A stretch of DNA of 64,000 bases from Candidatus Saccharibacteria bacterium (GTDB taxonomy: Bacteria > Patescibacteriota > Saccharimonadia > Saccharimonadales > Saccharimonadaceae): positions 682,001-746,000 of the forward strand of contig CP064991.1 in the NCBI GenBank assembly GCA_016699895.1, written 5' to 3'. Each line of letters opens with the position of its first letter. Positions within the stretch are counted from its first letter, which is position 1. The notes below the pieces were generated by a model. That model was not told where the DNA came from and made no database searches. It saw only the letters and a list, made by a program, of their open reading frames with translations. This document shows positions 16,486 to 25,482 of this stretch, one piece after another. Made by a program: the position numbers and the translations under genes.

Positions 16486-18933
16486 ATGCCGAAAACTATA
16501 AGCAATTTAGTCATTGTCGAGTCCCCAGCCAAAGCTAAAACCATCGCTGGCTATCTCGGCTCAGACTTTACCGTTAAATCCAGTATTGGCCACATTCGTA
16601 GTATCGCGAAAAAAACCAGCAAGGGTCAGCCGCCGATTGATACAGACCACAACTTTGAAACTGTTTATGAAATCGACCCTGAAAAGAAAAAGACCGTCAC
16701 GGAACTGAAAAAGCTCGCCAGCGAGGCGAGTACCGTCTGGCTCGCCACTGACGAAGACCGCGAAGGAGAGGCGATTGCCTGGCATCTCTGCGAAGTATTG
16801 GGTCTCGATCCGACCAAAACCAATCGCATCGTCTTTCACGAGATCACGAAAAGCGCTATCCAGGCAGCTATCAAAGAGCCACGCACCGTCGATATGAATC
16901 TCGTCCAGGCGCAACAAGCCAGGCAAATTCTCGACCGACTGGTCGGATTCGAACTCAGCCCGGTCGTCTGGCGTAAAGTCCCTGGTGGTAAATCGGCCGG
17001 CCGCGTCCAGAGCCCAGCCGTTCGATTGCTCGTCGAGCGCGAGCGCGAAATTGCCGCTTTCGAGAGCAACTTTACCTTCAAGATCACCGGGGAGTTTGCA
17101 AAAAACGCTAATCTATTCAAGGCGACATTATCGACCGAGTTCGACGATGAGTCGTCGGCCAGCACTTTTCTAGAGTCATTATCAGGGGCGGAATTCACTA
17201 TCAGCGATATCGAAACCAAACCCGCCAGCCGAAATCCTTTGCCGCCGTTCACGACCTCAACCCTGCAACAAGACGCCAACGCCCGCCTCGGCTACGGTGC
17301 TCGCACCACCATGAGTGCCGCTCAGGCACTGTACCAGGCTGGTCTGATTACCTATATGCGTACCGATTCTTTGAACCTGTCAAATCAAGCTCTCGGCAGT
17401 ATCGGCAATTATATTTCCTCGGCATTCGGATCAAATTATCATCAGGTCCGCAAGTATAAAACTAAATCCTCTGGCGCCCAAGAAGCCCACGAAGCCATCC
17501 GACCGACTGATATCGCCCGGGAAACCGTTGACGCCGAACCACGCGCTCAGAAATTATACGATCTGATTCGTCGCCGCACACTAGCCTCCCAAATGGCTAG
17601 CGCCAAGCTCGAACGTACTACTGCCACGATCACTATTAGCGGCCATACTGAAACATTCACCGCCAAAGGCGAAGTCGTGCTATTTGACGGCTTCCTCAAA
17701 ATGTACGGCACCGCCAAAGACGAATTATTACCGAGCCTAGCAGCTGGCGATGAGTTACAGGTCAAGCAGATCGTCGCTCGACAGACTTTTGCCAGACCAC
17801 CAGCCCGCTACACCGAAGGTTCACTCGTCAAAAAGCTCGAGGAGCTCGGTATTGGCCGCCCATCCACCTACGCCACGATTATCAACACCATTCAAACCCG
17901 TGGCTACGCCGAAAAAGGCGACGGCGAAGGGGTTGAGAGGGAAGTTATTGAGCTGGCATGGCCAAAGAATGTGCTAGGTAAGCCGTTAGAGGAGGCTCTG
18001 AGCGACGGGCTCAGCACCAGCGACGAAACCCGTAACGACGGGCTTGAATCGCGTTCCGAGAATGGTTTACTAGCACAGAGCAGTGATCCATCGGTCCAGC
18101 GCACCATCGTCACCGAAAAAACTGGCGCTACCAAAGGCAAATTGATCCCAACCTCATCCGGCACCGTCGTCAGCGACTTTCTCGGCAATTATTTCGATAA
18201 CATCGTTGATTACGACTTTACGGCTCAGGTCGAAACCAATTTAGACGAAATCGCCGCCGACAAACTAGACAAAACCACTATGTTGCGCGAGTTCTACGAC
18301 CCATTCCACCAAAAAATCGACCAGTCCGGCACTATCGACCGTTCGCAGGTAGCCCAGGCGAGAGAACTGGGCATTGATCCCAAATCTGGCGAGGTCATCC
18401 TGACCCGCGTTGGGCGCTTTGGTCCGATGGTCCAGATGGGTGATGGTAGCAATCCAGACAAAAAACCGCAGTTTGCCAACATGCCAAAAGGTACAACTAT
18501 CGACACTATCACGCTGGAACAAGCCCTCGAAGCCTTTAAACTACCGCGTGTCCTGGGTCAAACCACTGATGGGCAAGATATCCGCGCTAACGTCGGCCGC
18601 TTTGGTCCATTCCTGCAAATCGGCACCAAAACCACCAAAACCAAGCCACTCTATGTCAGCCTCAAAACCGATGACCCTCACGATATCACACTGAAACGTG
18701 CGCTCGAACTCTACGCCGAAAAGCTAAAGGATGAGGCTGAAAAGAACATCGCCGAGTTCGATAACGGTATCAAGATCCTCAAAGGTCGTTATGGCCCCTA
18801 TATTACCGATGGCACCAAAAATGCCAAGATACCAAAGGATCGTGAACCGAGTTCGATCACCCCCGAGGAGGCAAGGGCCTTGATCGACGCTGCACCGGAT
18901 AAACCGAAACGTCGCCGTTTTTCTAAAAAATAA
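16486..18933 (+). CDS. topA: DNA topoisomerase I
   Basis: 815 aa. Type IA topoisomerase that relaxes negative supercoils. It has an N-terminal TOPRIM (VIVESPAKAKTIAGYLG; DEDREGEAIAWHL) and the active-site tyrosine Y290 in GLITYMRTDS. Topo IA core motifs include GRVQSPAVRLL and RPSSTYATII-type GRPSTYATI. The C-terminal region carries several topoisomerase repeats (GRFGPMVQMG, GRFGPFLQIG, GRYGPYITDG) instead of Cys4 zinc fingers, and a basic tail. A TTACACT -10-like box precedes the ATG by 9 nt. Confidence 0.96.
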   Translation: MPKTISNLVIVESPAKAKTIAGYLGSDFTVKSSIGHIRSIAKKTSKGQPPIDTDHNFETVYEIDPEKKKTVTELKKLASEASTVWLATDEDREGEAIAWHLCEVLGLDPTKTNRIVFHEITKSAIQAAIKEPRTVDMNLVQAQQARQILDRLVGFELSPVVWRKVPGGKSAGRVQSPAVRLLVEREREIAAFESNFTFKITGEFAKNANLFKATLSTEFDDESSASTFLESLSGAEFTISDIETKPASRNPLPPFTTSTLQQDANARLGYGARTTMSAAQALYQAGLITYMRTDSLNLSNQALGSIGNYISSAFGSNYHQVRKYKTKSSGAQEAHEAIRPTDIARETVDAEPRAQKLYDLIRRRTLASQMASAKLERTTATITISGHTETFTAKGEVVLFDGFLKMYGTAKDELLPSLAAGDELQVKQIVARQTFARPPARYTEGSLVKKLEELGIGRPSTYATIINTIQTRGYAEKGDGEGVEREVIELAWPKNVLGKPLEEALSDGLSTSDETRNDGLESRSENGLLAQSSDPSVQRTIVTEKTGATKGKLIPTSSGTVVSDFLGNYFDNIVDYDFTAQVETNLDEIAADKLDKTTMLREFYDPFHQKIDQSGTIDRSQVAQARELGIDPKSGEVILTRVGRFGPMVQMGDGSNPDKKPQFANMPKGTTIDTITLEQALEAFKLPRVLGQTTDGQDIRANVGRFGPFLQIGTKTTKTKPLYVSLKTDDPHDITLKRALELYAEKLKDEAEKNIAEFDNGIKILKGRYGPYITDGTKNAKIPKDREPSSITPEEARALIDAAPDKPKRRRFSKK

Positions 18934-19045
18934 TTTCACACTCTGTGTTTAATGTTGTCAATATTGACTTTATTTGTAATAATAAATATTGTTTTAGCAA
19001 TTTACATCACAAAAAACGTTAACTTGATACGCTAAAACAAAAACC

Positions 19046-19074
19046 TTGCCTAAAAGAAAAGTTTGTCGTATAAT
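19046..19074 (+). promoter_or_regulatory. Promoter of the sigma-4/HARE regulator gene
   Basis: TTGCCT (19046-19051), a 17-nt spacer, TATAAT (19069-19074). About 50 nt of leader follow before the AAGGAG ribosome binding site at 19121. Confidence 0.7.
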
Positions 19075-19131
19075 AGGGATAACGTGGGAAAAATTACAGT
19101 TAAATTATTCAAATAATGCGAAGGAGATAAC

Positions 19132-20178
19132 ATGGCTGATGCGCCTGCTACTGGAAAACAATTCGAAGAAGTCGCGAGCAAAGTGCTCGACGTGATCGAC
19201 CGACCCCGCGAACGAGAGGTCGTAGAACGACGCTTTGGATTGACTGGCGCAAAAGAAACGTTGGAATCTGTTGGTGAAACTCTCGGTATCACCCGCGAAC
19301 GTGTCCGCCAGATCGAGAAAGCCACTCTGATCCGGGCCAAAATCAGCCTCGACGACGGCAAAAACCCTGCCTTTGATGCCGCCGAAGTCGAACTCGTTAA
19401 ATCGCTCCACGAACTCAACCGCGCTGCACGTATCGAAGTGCTCGCCGACAAGCTCCTTGGTAGCACCGATATCAAATCACGCGGCATCGTGAGCTTGCTC
19501 GCTGAACTGTCCGAAAAGACCGTTGTTACCTCTGAAAATGATCGTTATTATCCAGCCGTCGTACTGAGCAATGAAAAAGATGACAAAGTTATCAAGCAGG
19601 CCGTTGACGCCATTGTCGCTGCCCTGAAAAAGCACGGTCAGCCAGTGGATCGTGACGGATTATTCGCACTCGTCAGCGGCTACGAACATCCGGATCAAGT
19701 GACCGCTATGGCTAGTATTAGCAAACAAATCGCCAGTCTCGATGGACTATGGGGCCTGATTAAATGGCCGTTAGTTAATCCTCGCAATATTCGCGACAAA
19801 ATCTATATCGTACTAAAGCAAGCTGGCAAACCAACGCACTTTGCTGACATTGCTGCCGCTGTTAAATCCCAGAATTTCCGTCGCAACAATGTAACTGAAC
19901 AGGCAATTCATAATGAGCTGATAAAGGACAACCGATTCGTTTTGGTCGGCCGAGGTATTTATGCTTTGTCTGAGTGGGGCTACGAAGCTGGTTCAATTAC
20001 CGATGTTATTCGCCGTATCTTAGAAAAGGAAAGCCCGCTACATCGCGAGGAAATTGTTCGTCGTGTTCTAAAAATCCGTCAGGTTCGTGAAGCTACTATC
20101 CTATTGAATTTACAAAATAAACCGGAATTTAAACGTGTCGCCAAAGCTCAATACGCATTAGACGAAATAAAGGAGTAA
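19132..20178 (+). CDS. Sigma region 4-like HTH protein with HARE-HTH domain
   Basis: 348 aa. The N-terminus has a sigma-70 region 4 signature: EREVVERRFGLTG...LGITRERVRQIEKATLIRA. No sigma region 2 is present, so it cannot be a complete sigma factor. Residues about 205-345 contain winged-helix HARE-HTH-like repeats (PTHFADIAAAVKSQNFRRNNVTEQAIHNELIKD; RVKSEWGYEAG-like end), as in RNA polymerase delta. It probably binds RNA polymerase or promoter DNA. A good AAGGAG ribosome binding site 5 nt before the ATG and a strong promoter suggest high expression. Confidence 0.8.
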   Translation: MADAPATGKQFEEVASKVLDVIDRPREREVVERRFGLTGAKETLESVGETLGITRERVRQIEKATLIRAKISLDDGKNPAFDAAEVELVKSLHELNRAARIEVLADKLLGSTDIKSRGIVSLLAELSEKTVVTSENDRYYPAVVLSNEKDDKVIKQAVDAIVAALKKHGQPVDRDGLFALVSGYEHPDQVTAMASISKQIASLDGLWGLIKWPLVNPRNIRDKIYIVLKQAGKPTHFADIAAAVKSQNFRRNNVTEQAIHNELIKDNRFVLVGRGIYALSEWGYEAGSITDVIRRILEKESPLHREEIVRRVLKIRQVREATILLNLQNKPEFKRVAKAQYALDEIKE

Positions 20179-20184
20179 TCAACC

Positions 20185-20421
20185 ATGGCTAAACCACTCT
20201 ACGAGGATAAACCATTTGACTCATCAAAAACAGGCTCGTTGGAGCTGTGGGGCATAGGCGGTGGAGGCTCAAGGCCTCCGCTTGATGACGATTTCTTGCC
20301 CGAAGAGTATCGAAGGCCTGTCGAGGTTCATCCTCAAACAAAACCGCTGGCCGACAAAGCTCTGAGCACAGAGATTCTACCACCTCAATCCGAGGCCGAT
20401 CACAACGCTCTGGACGCATAG
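20185..20421 (+). CDS. Small hypothetical protein, coupled to the upstream regulator
   Basis: 78 aa, polar and proline-rich, probably disordered; not recognised. The AAGGAGT ribosome binding site lies within the stop region of the upstream regulator gene, 8-10 nt before this ATG. That supports translation and co-expression. The Gly-rich patch GIGGGGSRPPLDDDF is the only distinctive feature. Confidence 0.6.
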   Translation: MAKPLYEDKPFDSSKTGSLELWGIGGGGSRPPLDDDFLPEEYRRPVEVHPQTKPLADKALSTEILPPQSEADHNALDA

Positions 20422-20469
20422 ACATAACCTCTTGCGTTTTCACCTCTGATGTGATATAACTATTAGAGA

Positions 20470-23127
20470 ATGATTGAATGGCTTTTTCAATTCTTATTAC
20501 AGTGGTACATCTGGTTGCCGCTAACAGCCATACTAGCCTTTATGACTTGGCAAAACTATCGCAAAGCTAAGGTTATCGACACCTATGACTATGTGCTGTT
20601 GACCCTAGAAATCCCACGCAATAATGATAAAAAGGAACTAGCGGCTGAACAGTTATTTGCCAGTTTGCATGGTATACTGCGCGACAAAAAAGAACTGCAG
20701 ATGAGCGGGGGCATTCAGGAGCACCTAAGCTTTGAGATTGCTAGCGTCGCTAATCAAATCCGTTTTTATGTACGAGTCCCCAAACACCTCCAGAACTTTG
20801 TCGAAGGTCAGATTTATGCGCAGTATCCAACGGTACAGATTTACGAAGCTAGCGAAGATTATGCCGCCAGCAGCGGGGATCATCCAGTCGTAGCTGTTGC
20901 CGAGTTAGTTTTAACTGATAATGAATTTCTGCCAATCAAAACTTTTCAAAGCTTCGAAGTTGATCCTTTGGCAGGTATTACGGCGGCGTTATCCAAGCTT
21001 TCTAAACAAGACGAAGAAATTTGGTTTCAGATTCTAGCCCGGCCAATAGCTGATGACTGGCATGCTCGGGCGTCCAGATTCATCGCGAGATTAAAGTCAG
21101 GTTTTGGTACTACTACCAATAGCGGTGGGTGGGTTTGGTTTGCTCAGATTATCGAAGCCCTCTGGAAACCACCGGAAGGCGGCCCCGGTTCAACGACAAC
21201 GCGCGAGATGAGCGAGCGCGATAAAACTAGAGTAGCCGAAGCTGAGAAAAAATCACAAAAACTTGGTTATGAGGTCAAGATTCGCTTAGCCTACTTAGGC
21301 TCCAGTCCGGATTCAGCTCGTGCCCAAATTAATGCCGTTGCTAGTGCCTTTAAGCAATTTAATTCAACTAATCTAAATGGTTTTCGCCTGGAGTCAAATC
21401 CTTCGTTCAAGAGGGAAGACCTGCAAAAATACTCAGCCCGCTATTTCCCGGATAATGGTTTCGTATTGAATATCGAAGAGTTAGCCAGTGTCTTTCACTT
21501 GCCGCACACTAACGTTGAGACGCCAAACGTCGTCTGGGCTAACAGCAAAACCGCCGAACCGCCAACCAAACTACCGCTACTAACTGGCGAGCATAGTCAT
21601 GATGATCAGATTAGTGCTTTTGGACTAACCAATTTCCGCGGCTTGCAGCAGCAATTTGGCATGTATCGCAGCGATCGCTCGCGCCATGTATACATAATTG
21701 GTCAAACCGGTACAGGAAAATCCGGGCTGTTAGAACTCTTAGCATTATCGGATGTTTATCATAAACAAGGTTACGCTATCATTGATCCGCACGGAGACTT
21801 TGCGGTGGACAATCTCCGATTCGTACCAGCAAATCGCATTCAGGACGTTGTCTACTTTAACCCTGCCGATACAGCGTATCCTTTGGGCTTTAACCCCATG
21901 GAAGTCTACGACCCGTCGCAGCGCAACAACATCAGCTCAGAAATCATCGGTGTACTAAAACGTATGTTCGGCGAATCTTGGGGACCGCGCTTGGAATATA
22001 TCCTGCGCTATACCATACTAGCGCTATTAGAGTACCCAAATACTACCATGCTCGATATCACCAGGATGCTAACCGACAAAAAATTCCGAAATCAAGTTCT
22101 CGCCGAAGTCAAAGATACGGTGGTTCTCCAATTCTGGCGGGTGGAGTTTGCGTCTTGGAATGATAAGTTTGTCGCTGAGGCCATTGCTCCTGTGTTAAAT
22201 AAAGTCGGCGCCTTTGTCGCTAACCCAATCATTAGAAATATCATCGGCCAGCCAAAGAGCACCTTTAACATCCGCCAGATCATGGACGAAGGCAAGATTC
22301 TGGTCGTCAACCTCTCAAAAGGTCTGATCGGCGAAGACAACGCAGCTATCCTAGGATCGTTCCTCGTGACGAAAATCCAGCTCGCCGCCATGAGTCGCAG
22401 CGACATTCCAAATGTCGAGGATCGGCGACCGTTCTATCTCTACGTCGACGAGTTCCAGAACTTTGCCACCGATTCATTTGCCGTGATTTTATCCGAGGCG
22501 CGCAAATACGGACTGAACCTGACCGTTGCTAACCAGTACGTTTCACAGATGTCGGAAAATGTCCGTGACGCCGTATTCGGCAACGTCGGCACTATGATCA
22601 GCATGCGCGTCAGCCCCGAGGATGCACCGTCGCTAGCCCAACAATTCGCACCGCAGTTCGAGGCTGCCGATATCTTGCAGATGAACAACCGACACTTTGT
22701 CACCAGCATGATGATTCAAGGCGAGAAAACGCCAGCCTTTAGTGGGACGACGTTGAAATTGCCACCAGCTCAGGTCGATTATTTGCCGCAAATTGTCGAG
22801 AATACGCGGGAACACTATGCCAAGCCGCGCGCCGAGGTCGAGGTCAAGATCGCCGAGGCTATCGTGCCGCCAATCAACCTCCAGAGCAGGGCGGCTCGTC
22901 GCGCCGATGCCAAGGCGAACACCGCAGCGCAAGCTCCCGCTGCGACTTCACCATCGGGCAATACTTCTTCACAAAATCTCGGCTCGCTCATTATGGCTGC
23001 TCAGACGGCAGCTGAATCGAGTCAGACTCCGGCTTTTGGCGCAGATCAGACAGAAAAAGGCGTCGAGGTAGCTCCTGAAATAAACCAATCACGCCAGTAC
23101 CACGACCGAAACAGCCCTGCCGGATAA
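20470..23127 (+). CDS. TraG/VirD4-like membrane-anchored ATPase
   Basis: 885 aa. An N-terminal transmembrane helix (about 5-25) is followed by a 350-residue cytosolic region and a conjugative-transfer-type ATPase. Walker A GQTGTGKS spans residues 411-418, DPHGDF follows, Walker B is FYLYVDEFQNF, and VANQYVSQM matches the TraD/TraG C-terminal motif. Such ATPases pump DNA or protein at a membrane pore, and similar genes are common in CPR genomes. The last residues change frame: about 23090 to 23257 in the +1 frame encodes a basic, Pro/Ser-rich tail (PDKPKRKRSRSRRKKTTT) that is probably the true C-terminus. An indel near 23090 is therefore likely. Confidence 0.85.
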   Translation: MIEWLFQFLLQWYIWLPLTAILAFMTWQNYRKAKVIDTYDYVLLTLEIPRNNDKKELAAEQLFASLHGILRDKKELQMSGGIQEHLSFEIASVANQIRFYVRVPKHLQNFVEGQIYAQYPTVQIYEASEDYAASSGDHPVVAVAELVLTDNEFLPIKTFQSFEVDPLAGITAALSKLSKQDEEIWFQILARPIADDWHARASRFIARLKSGFGTTTNSGGWVWFAQIIEALWKPPEGGPGSTTTREMSERDKTRVAEAEKKSQKLGYEVKIRLAYLGSSPDSARAQINAVASAFKQFNSTNLNGFRLESNPSFKREDLQKYSARYFPDNGFVLNIEELASVFHLPHTNVETPNVVWANSKTAEPPTKLPLLTGEHSHDDQISAFGLTNFRGLQQQFGMYRSDRSRHVYIIGQTGTGKSGLLELLALSDVYHKQGYAIIDPHGDFAVDNLRFVPANRIQDVVYFNPADTAYPLGFNPMEVYDPSQRNNISSEIIGVLKRMFGESWGPRLEYILRYTILALLEYPNTTMLDITRMLTDKKFRNQVLAEVKDTVVLQFWRVEFASWNDKFVAEAIAPVLNKVGAFVANPIIRNIIGQPKSTFNIRQIMDEGKILVVNLSKGLIGEDNAAILGSFLVTKIQLAAMSRSDIPNVEDRRPFYLYVDEFQNFATDSFAVILSEARKYGLNLTVANQYVSQMSENVRDAVFGNVGTMISMRVSPEDAPSLAQQFAPQFEAADILQMNNRHFVTSMMIQGEKTPAFSGTTLKLPPAQVDYLPQIVENTREHYAKPRAEVEVKIAEAIVPPINLQSRAARRADAKANTAAQAPAATSPSGNTSSQNLGSLIMAAQTAAESSQTPAFGADQTEKGVEVAPEINQSRQYHDRNSPAG

Positions 23128-23324
23128 ACCGAAACGCAAACGATCCCGTTCTCGTCGCAAAAAAACGACTACCGCCGAAAATAGCAATAGCGGGGAAGGC
23201 CTACCGCCACCACCAACCTTTACCAGCGGTAGTGACAACACTCTAAATTTACGATAGTCTCTTATATTTCTGGGCAATGCATACCAATTGCTGAGCCTGT
23301 TAACTGTAAAGTGGATCAAAAAAG

Positions 23325-23346
23325 GGTATTGACTTTTTAGAATACC
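23325..23346 (+). promoter_or_regulatory. Inverted repeat, possible PadR operator
   Basis: GGTATT-N10-AATACC overlaps the TTGACT (-35-like) sequence upstream of the padR gene, with TATAAC at 23350. The position suits autorepression by PadR. This is inference. Confidence 0.4.
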
Positions 23347-23363
23347 TTGTATAACATAGTAGT

Positions 23364-23726
23364 ATGGAAAACCAGGAAAGCGACTTGATTAGACAATATA
23401 CTGATCAATTATCGACGCAACTGCGAAAAGGCTTGCTCAGTTATTTCATTCTCGCAATAACCGATCAGCCGATTTATGCATCAGACATCATCCGTCAGTT
23501 GAGCGAGGCGGGGTTAACGGTCGTAGAGGGTACGATATATCCGCTGCTCAGTCGCTTGCAGCGTGATGGGTTATTAGGGTATGAGTGGCAAGAATCACTG
23601 CAGGGGCCGCCGAGAAAATATTATTCTCTCACGCCACTAGGCAGGGAAATCGCCATTGAGCTACAAAAGGAAATTGCTAATCTGAACAATGTTACTGCTA
23701 ACCTCGAACGAAAGGAGACAAAATGA
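23364..23726 (+). CDS. PadR family transcriptional regulator
   Basis: 120 aa winged-helix repressor. Typical features are LRKGLLSYFILAIT, a recognition segment YASDIIRQLSEAGLTVVEGTIYPLLSRLQRDGLL, the wing YEWQESLQGPPRKYYSLTPLG and a C-terminal dimerisation helix. It overlaps the next gene by 4 bp (ATGA). PadR-type regulators next to PspC or HAAS-domain proteins commonly control that membrane partner, so the pair is probably an autoregulated envelope-stress unit. Confidence 0.92.
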   Translation: MENQESDLIRQYTDQLSTQLRKGLLSYFILAITDQPIYASDIIRQLSEAGLTVVEGTIYPLLSRLQRDGLLGYEWQESLQGPPRKYYSLTPLGREIAIELQKEIANLNNVTANLERKETK

Positions 23727-24841
23727 ACGAGATTACACGCATTCACCTAGCCAGAACGCCCTACGAAATAGACATCGAGGCAAAGAAGGCCTTAGAACGC
23801 TATACGAAAGATATCAAGGCATCGTTAGGAGATGATGCTGACATTTACGACGATATCGAGGTTCGCATGACCGAGATTTTAGCCGATCGCGGAGTTCATG
23901 CGGATAGTGTTATTACGCTCGACGATATCAACGCCATAAAATCCCAGCTAGGCGAACCTAGTGATTTTGCTAGTAATCAATCTTCGGATGAAGACAGCGA
24001 ACGTTGGCAAGACAATTTTTTTACCAGAGGAAAGGAGGGCAAAGACTCTACTGCCACCAAACGTTACTATCGCGACGAAGAGCACGCTGTGCTGGGTGGT
24101 GTCATCGCCGGACTAGCTGCTTATACTGGCTGGGATGTGACGCTGCTTAGGATCCTGTTTGTCGTGCTAGTAATCGTACCAAGTTTCGGCACTATGATAA
24201 TTCTATATATTGTCGTCTGGATTATAGCACCCGCTGCGAAAACTACCGGGGAAAAACTAGAAATGCGGGGTGAGCCAGTCAATCTCGAATCAATCAAAGA
24301 GTCTGCCAAGAAATTTGGCGAGAAGGCCGAAGCCGTTGGTCGCGATGTTGGCGAACGAGCAAAAGCATGGCAGCAAACTGCCGGACCAAAGGTAGCCGAA
24401 GCCAGTCGGAACAGCTCGCGCATAGTACTAAAAGTACTCATGCTCATAGCTGGGTTAATCTTATTAGTCACCACTCTGGGGTTGCTCGCTAGTGGCGGTA
24501 TCGCTAGTGCTCTATTGCTAATTGCTACGGTTGCGTCGGTCAATCAACCAGCACTAGTCGTCGCTCTATCACTAGCAACGCTCGCTGGACTACTATTTGT
24601 CATTGGACTACTCATCCTCAGCATTGCTCTGATGAGTCAAAAATTTAGCCACCGCGCCAAAGTCGGCTGTCTCGCTACCTTTATCATTTCAGTATTTGTA
24701 GCAATTGCCGCCGTGGGCGTCGGTATCGGCTGGGTGACACAAGTCGGTACGGTCAGAGCTGGCGAAACTATTAACACCGTAGATCAGTCTTTGCAGGATA
24801 ATTTGGGCGGAATAGCACCGCAAATCCGTTGGTGGTGGTAA
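23723..24841 (+). CDS. PspC domain membrane protein with HAAS-like N-terminus
   Basis: 372 aa. Residues 1-90 resemble the HAAS domain found with PadR regulators (IDIEAKKALERYTKDIKASLGDDADIYDDIEVRMTEILADRG). Residues about 110-170 are a PspC domain (YRDEEHAVLGGVIAGLAAYTGWDVTLLRILFV). Two or three further hydrophobic helices follow in 230-345. It is expected in the cytoplasmic membrane, in the phage-shock-type envelope response. The last 58 bp overlap the convergent membrane protein gene. Confidence 0.88.
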   Translation: MNEITRIHLARTPYEIDIEAKKALERYTKDIKASLGDDADIYDDIEVRMTEILADRGVHADSVITLDDINAIKSQLGEPSDFASNQSSDEDSERWQDNFFTRGKEGKDSTATKRYYRDEEHAVLGGVIAGLAAYTGWDVTLLRILFVVLVIVPSFGTMIILYIVVWIIAPAAKTTGEKLEMRGEPVNLESIKESAKKFGEKAEAVGRDVGERAKAWQQTAGPKVAEASRNSSRIVLKVLMLIAGLILLVTTLGLLASGGIASALLLIATVASVNQPALVVALSLATLAGLLFVIGLLILSIALMSQKFSHRAKVGCLATFIISVFVAIAAVGVGIGWVTQVGTVRAGETINTVDQSLQDNLGGIAPQIRWWW

Positions 24842-25446
24842 CTATCCCTAATCACATAAAACGAAATATCTGCACAATCACATAGGCTAGGAAACAATAT
24901 CCAAAAAGCTAGATTGAGGTGGTTTTTGCCAATAACGCCACGCCATTTCTCAGTCCACGGAAATAGCCACCGTATGGCAACTACCGAAATAATACCGAAT
25001 AGCAGACTATTACCGAGACACACAAAACCAAACAGATTTAGTAGTCGATCCGAATAGTCCCAAAACGGATTGCTCCCGAGTACGAGTACCACGAGCAAAG
25101 CGCTGACGAATTCTATTACTGTAGTAATCGCAACACTAACCACATAGGCGCTGACGAGTCCTAGCTTTTTACGTTTTACCATTGGATAGATAAACAAGAG
25201 GAGAGCCACCGCGCCGAGGCCGTAGGGCGCCGCAATAGCAAAGATAGGAATCGACGCAAAATGACCAGCGGATTTTATAGTAAACAACGTACCTAGTAGC
25301 GCCCACGCGAGTTCTATAACATGGCCAACTAGCGAAAAGAGCCAGAAATAGAGAAATAGATCACGCCAAAATCCCACCTTCCGCCAATTTCGAATATGCA
25401 TCATAGCAACGTTGTTCGAATCACTTTTCGACGGCCAGCTTTTCAT
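24784..25446 (-). CDS. Putative ABC-transporter type IV (CmpB-like) membrane protein
   Basis: 220 aa from the ATG at 25446, chosen because a TAGAAT box lies 8 nt upstream; an upstream GTG/TTG would add 6 residues. Five hydrophobic helices are visible. The pattern FLYFWLFSLVGHVIELAWALL and NPFWDYSDRLLNLFGFVCLGNSLLFG matches the CmpB/PF06541 family of multi-pass proteins whose function is poorly known. The 3' end overlaps the pspC gene. The start region faces serS, and the two -10 boxes are only 10 bp apart. Confidence 0.75.
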   Translation of the reverse strand: MKSWPSKSDSNNVAMMHIRNWRKVGFWRDLFLYFWLFSLVGHVIELAWALLGTLFTIKSAGHFASIPIFAIAAPYGLGAVALLLFIYPMVKRKKLGLVSAYVVSVAITTVIEFVSALLVVLVLGSNPFWDYSDRLLNLFGFVCLGNSLLFGIISVVAIRWLFPWTEKWRGVIGKNHLNLAFWILFPSLCDCADISFYVIRDSYHHQRICGAIPPKLSCKD

Positions 25447-25454
25447 ATGAGACC

Positions 25455-25460
25455 ATTCTA
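25455..25460 (-). promoter_or_regulatory. -10 box of the CmpB-like gene
   Basis: TAGAAT on the minus strand, 8 nt before the ATG at 25446. Divergent from the serS -10 box. Confidence 0.45.
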
Positions 25461-25470
25461 TCACCTGTGG

Positions 25471-25476
25471 TACAAT
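25471..25476 (+). promoter_or_regulatory. -10 box of serS
   Basis: TACAAT, 6 nt before the ATG at 25483. It decides the start of serS: the longer frame from 25396 would begin upstream of the promoter. Confidence 0.55.
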
Positions 25477-25482
25477 AGGTAT

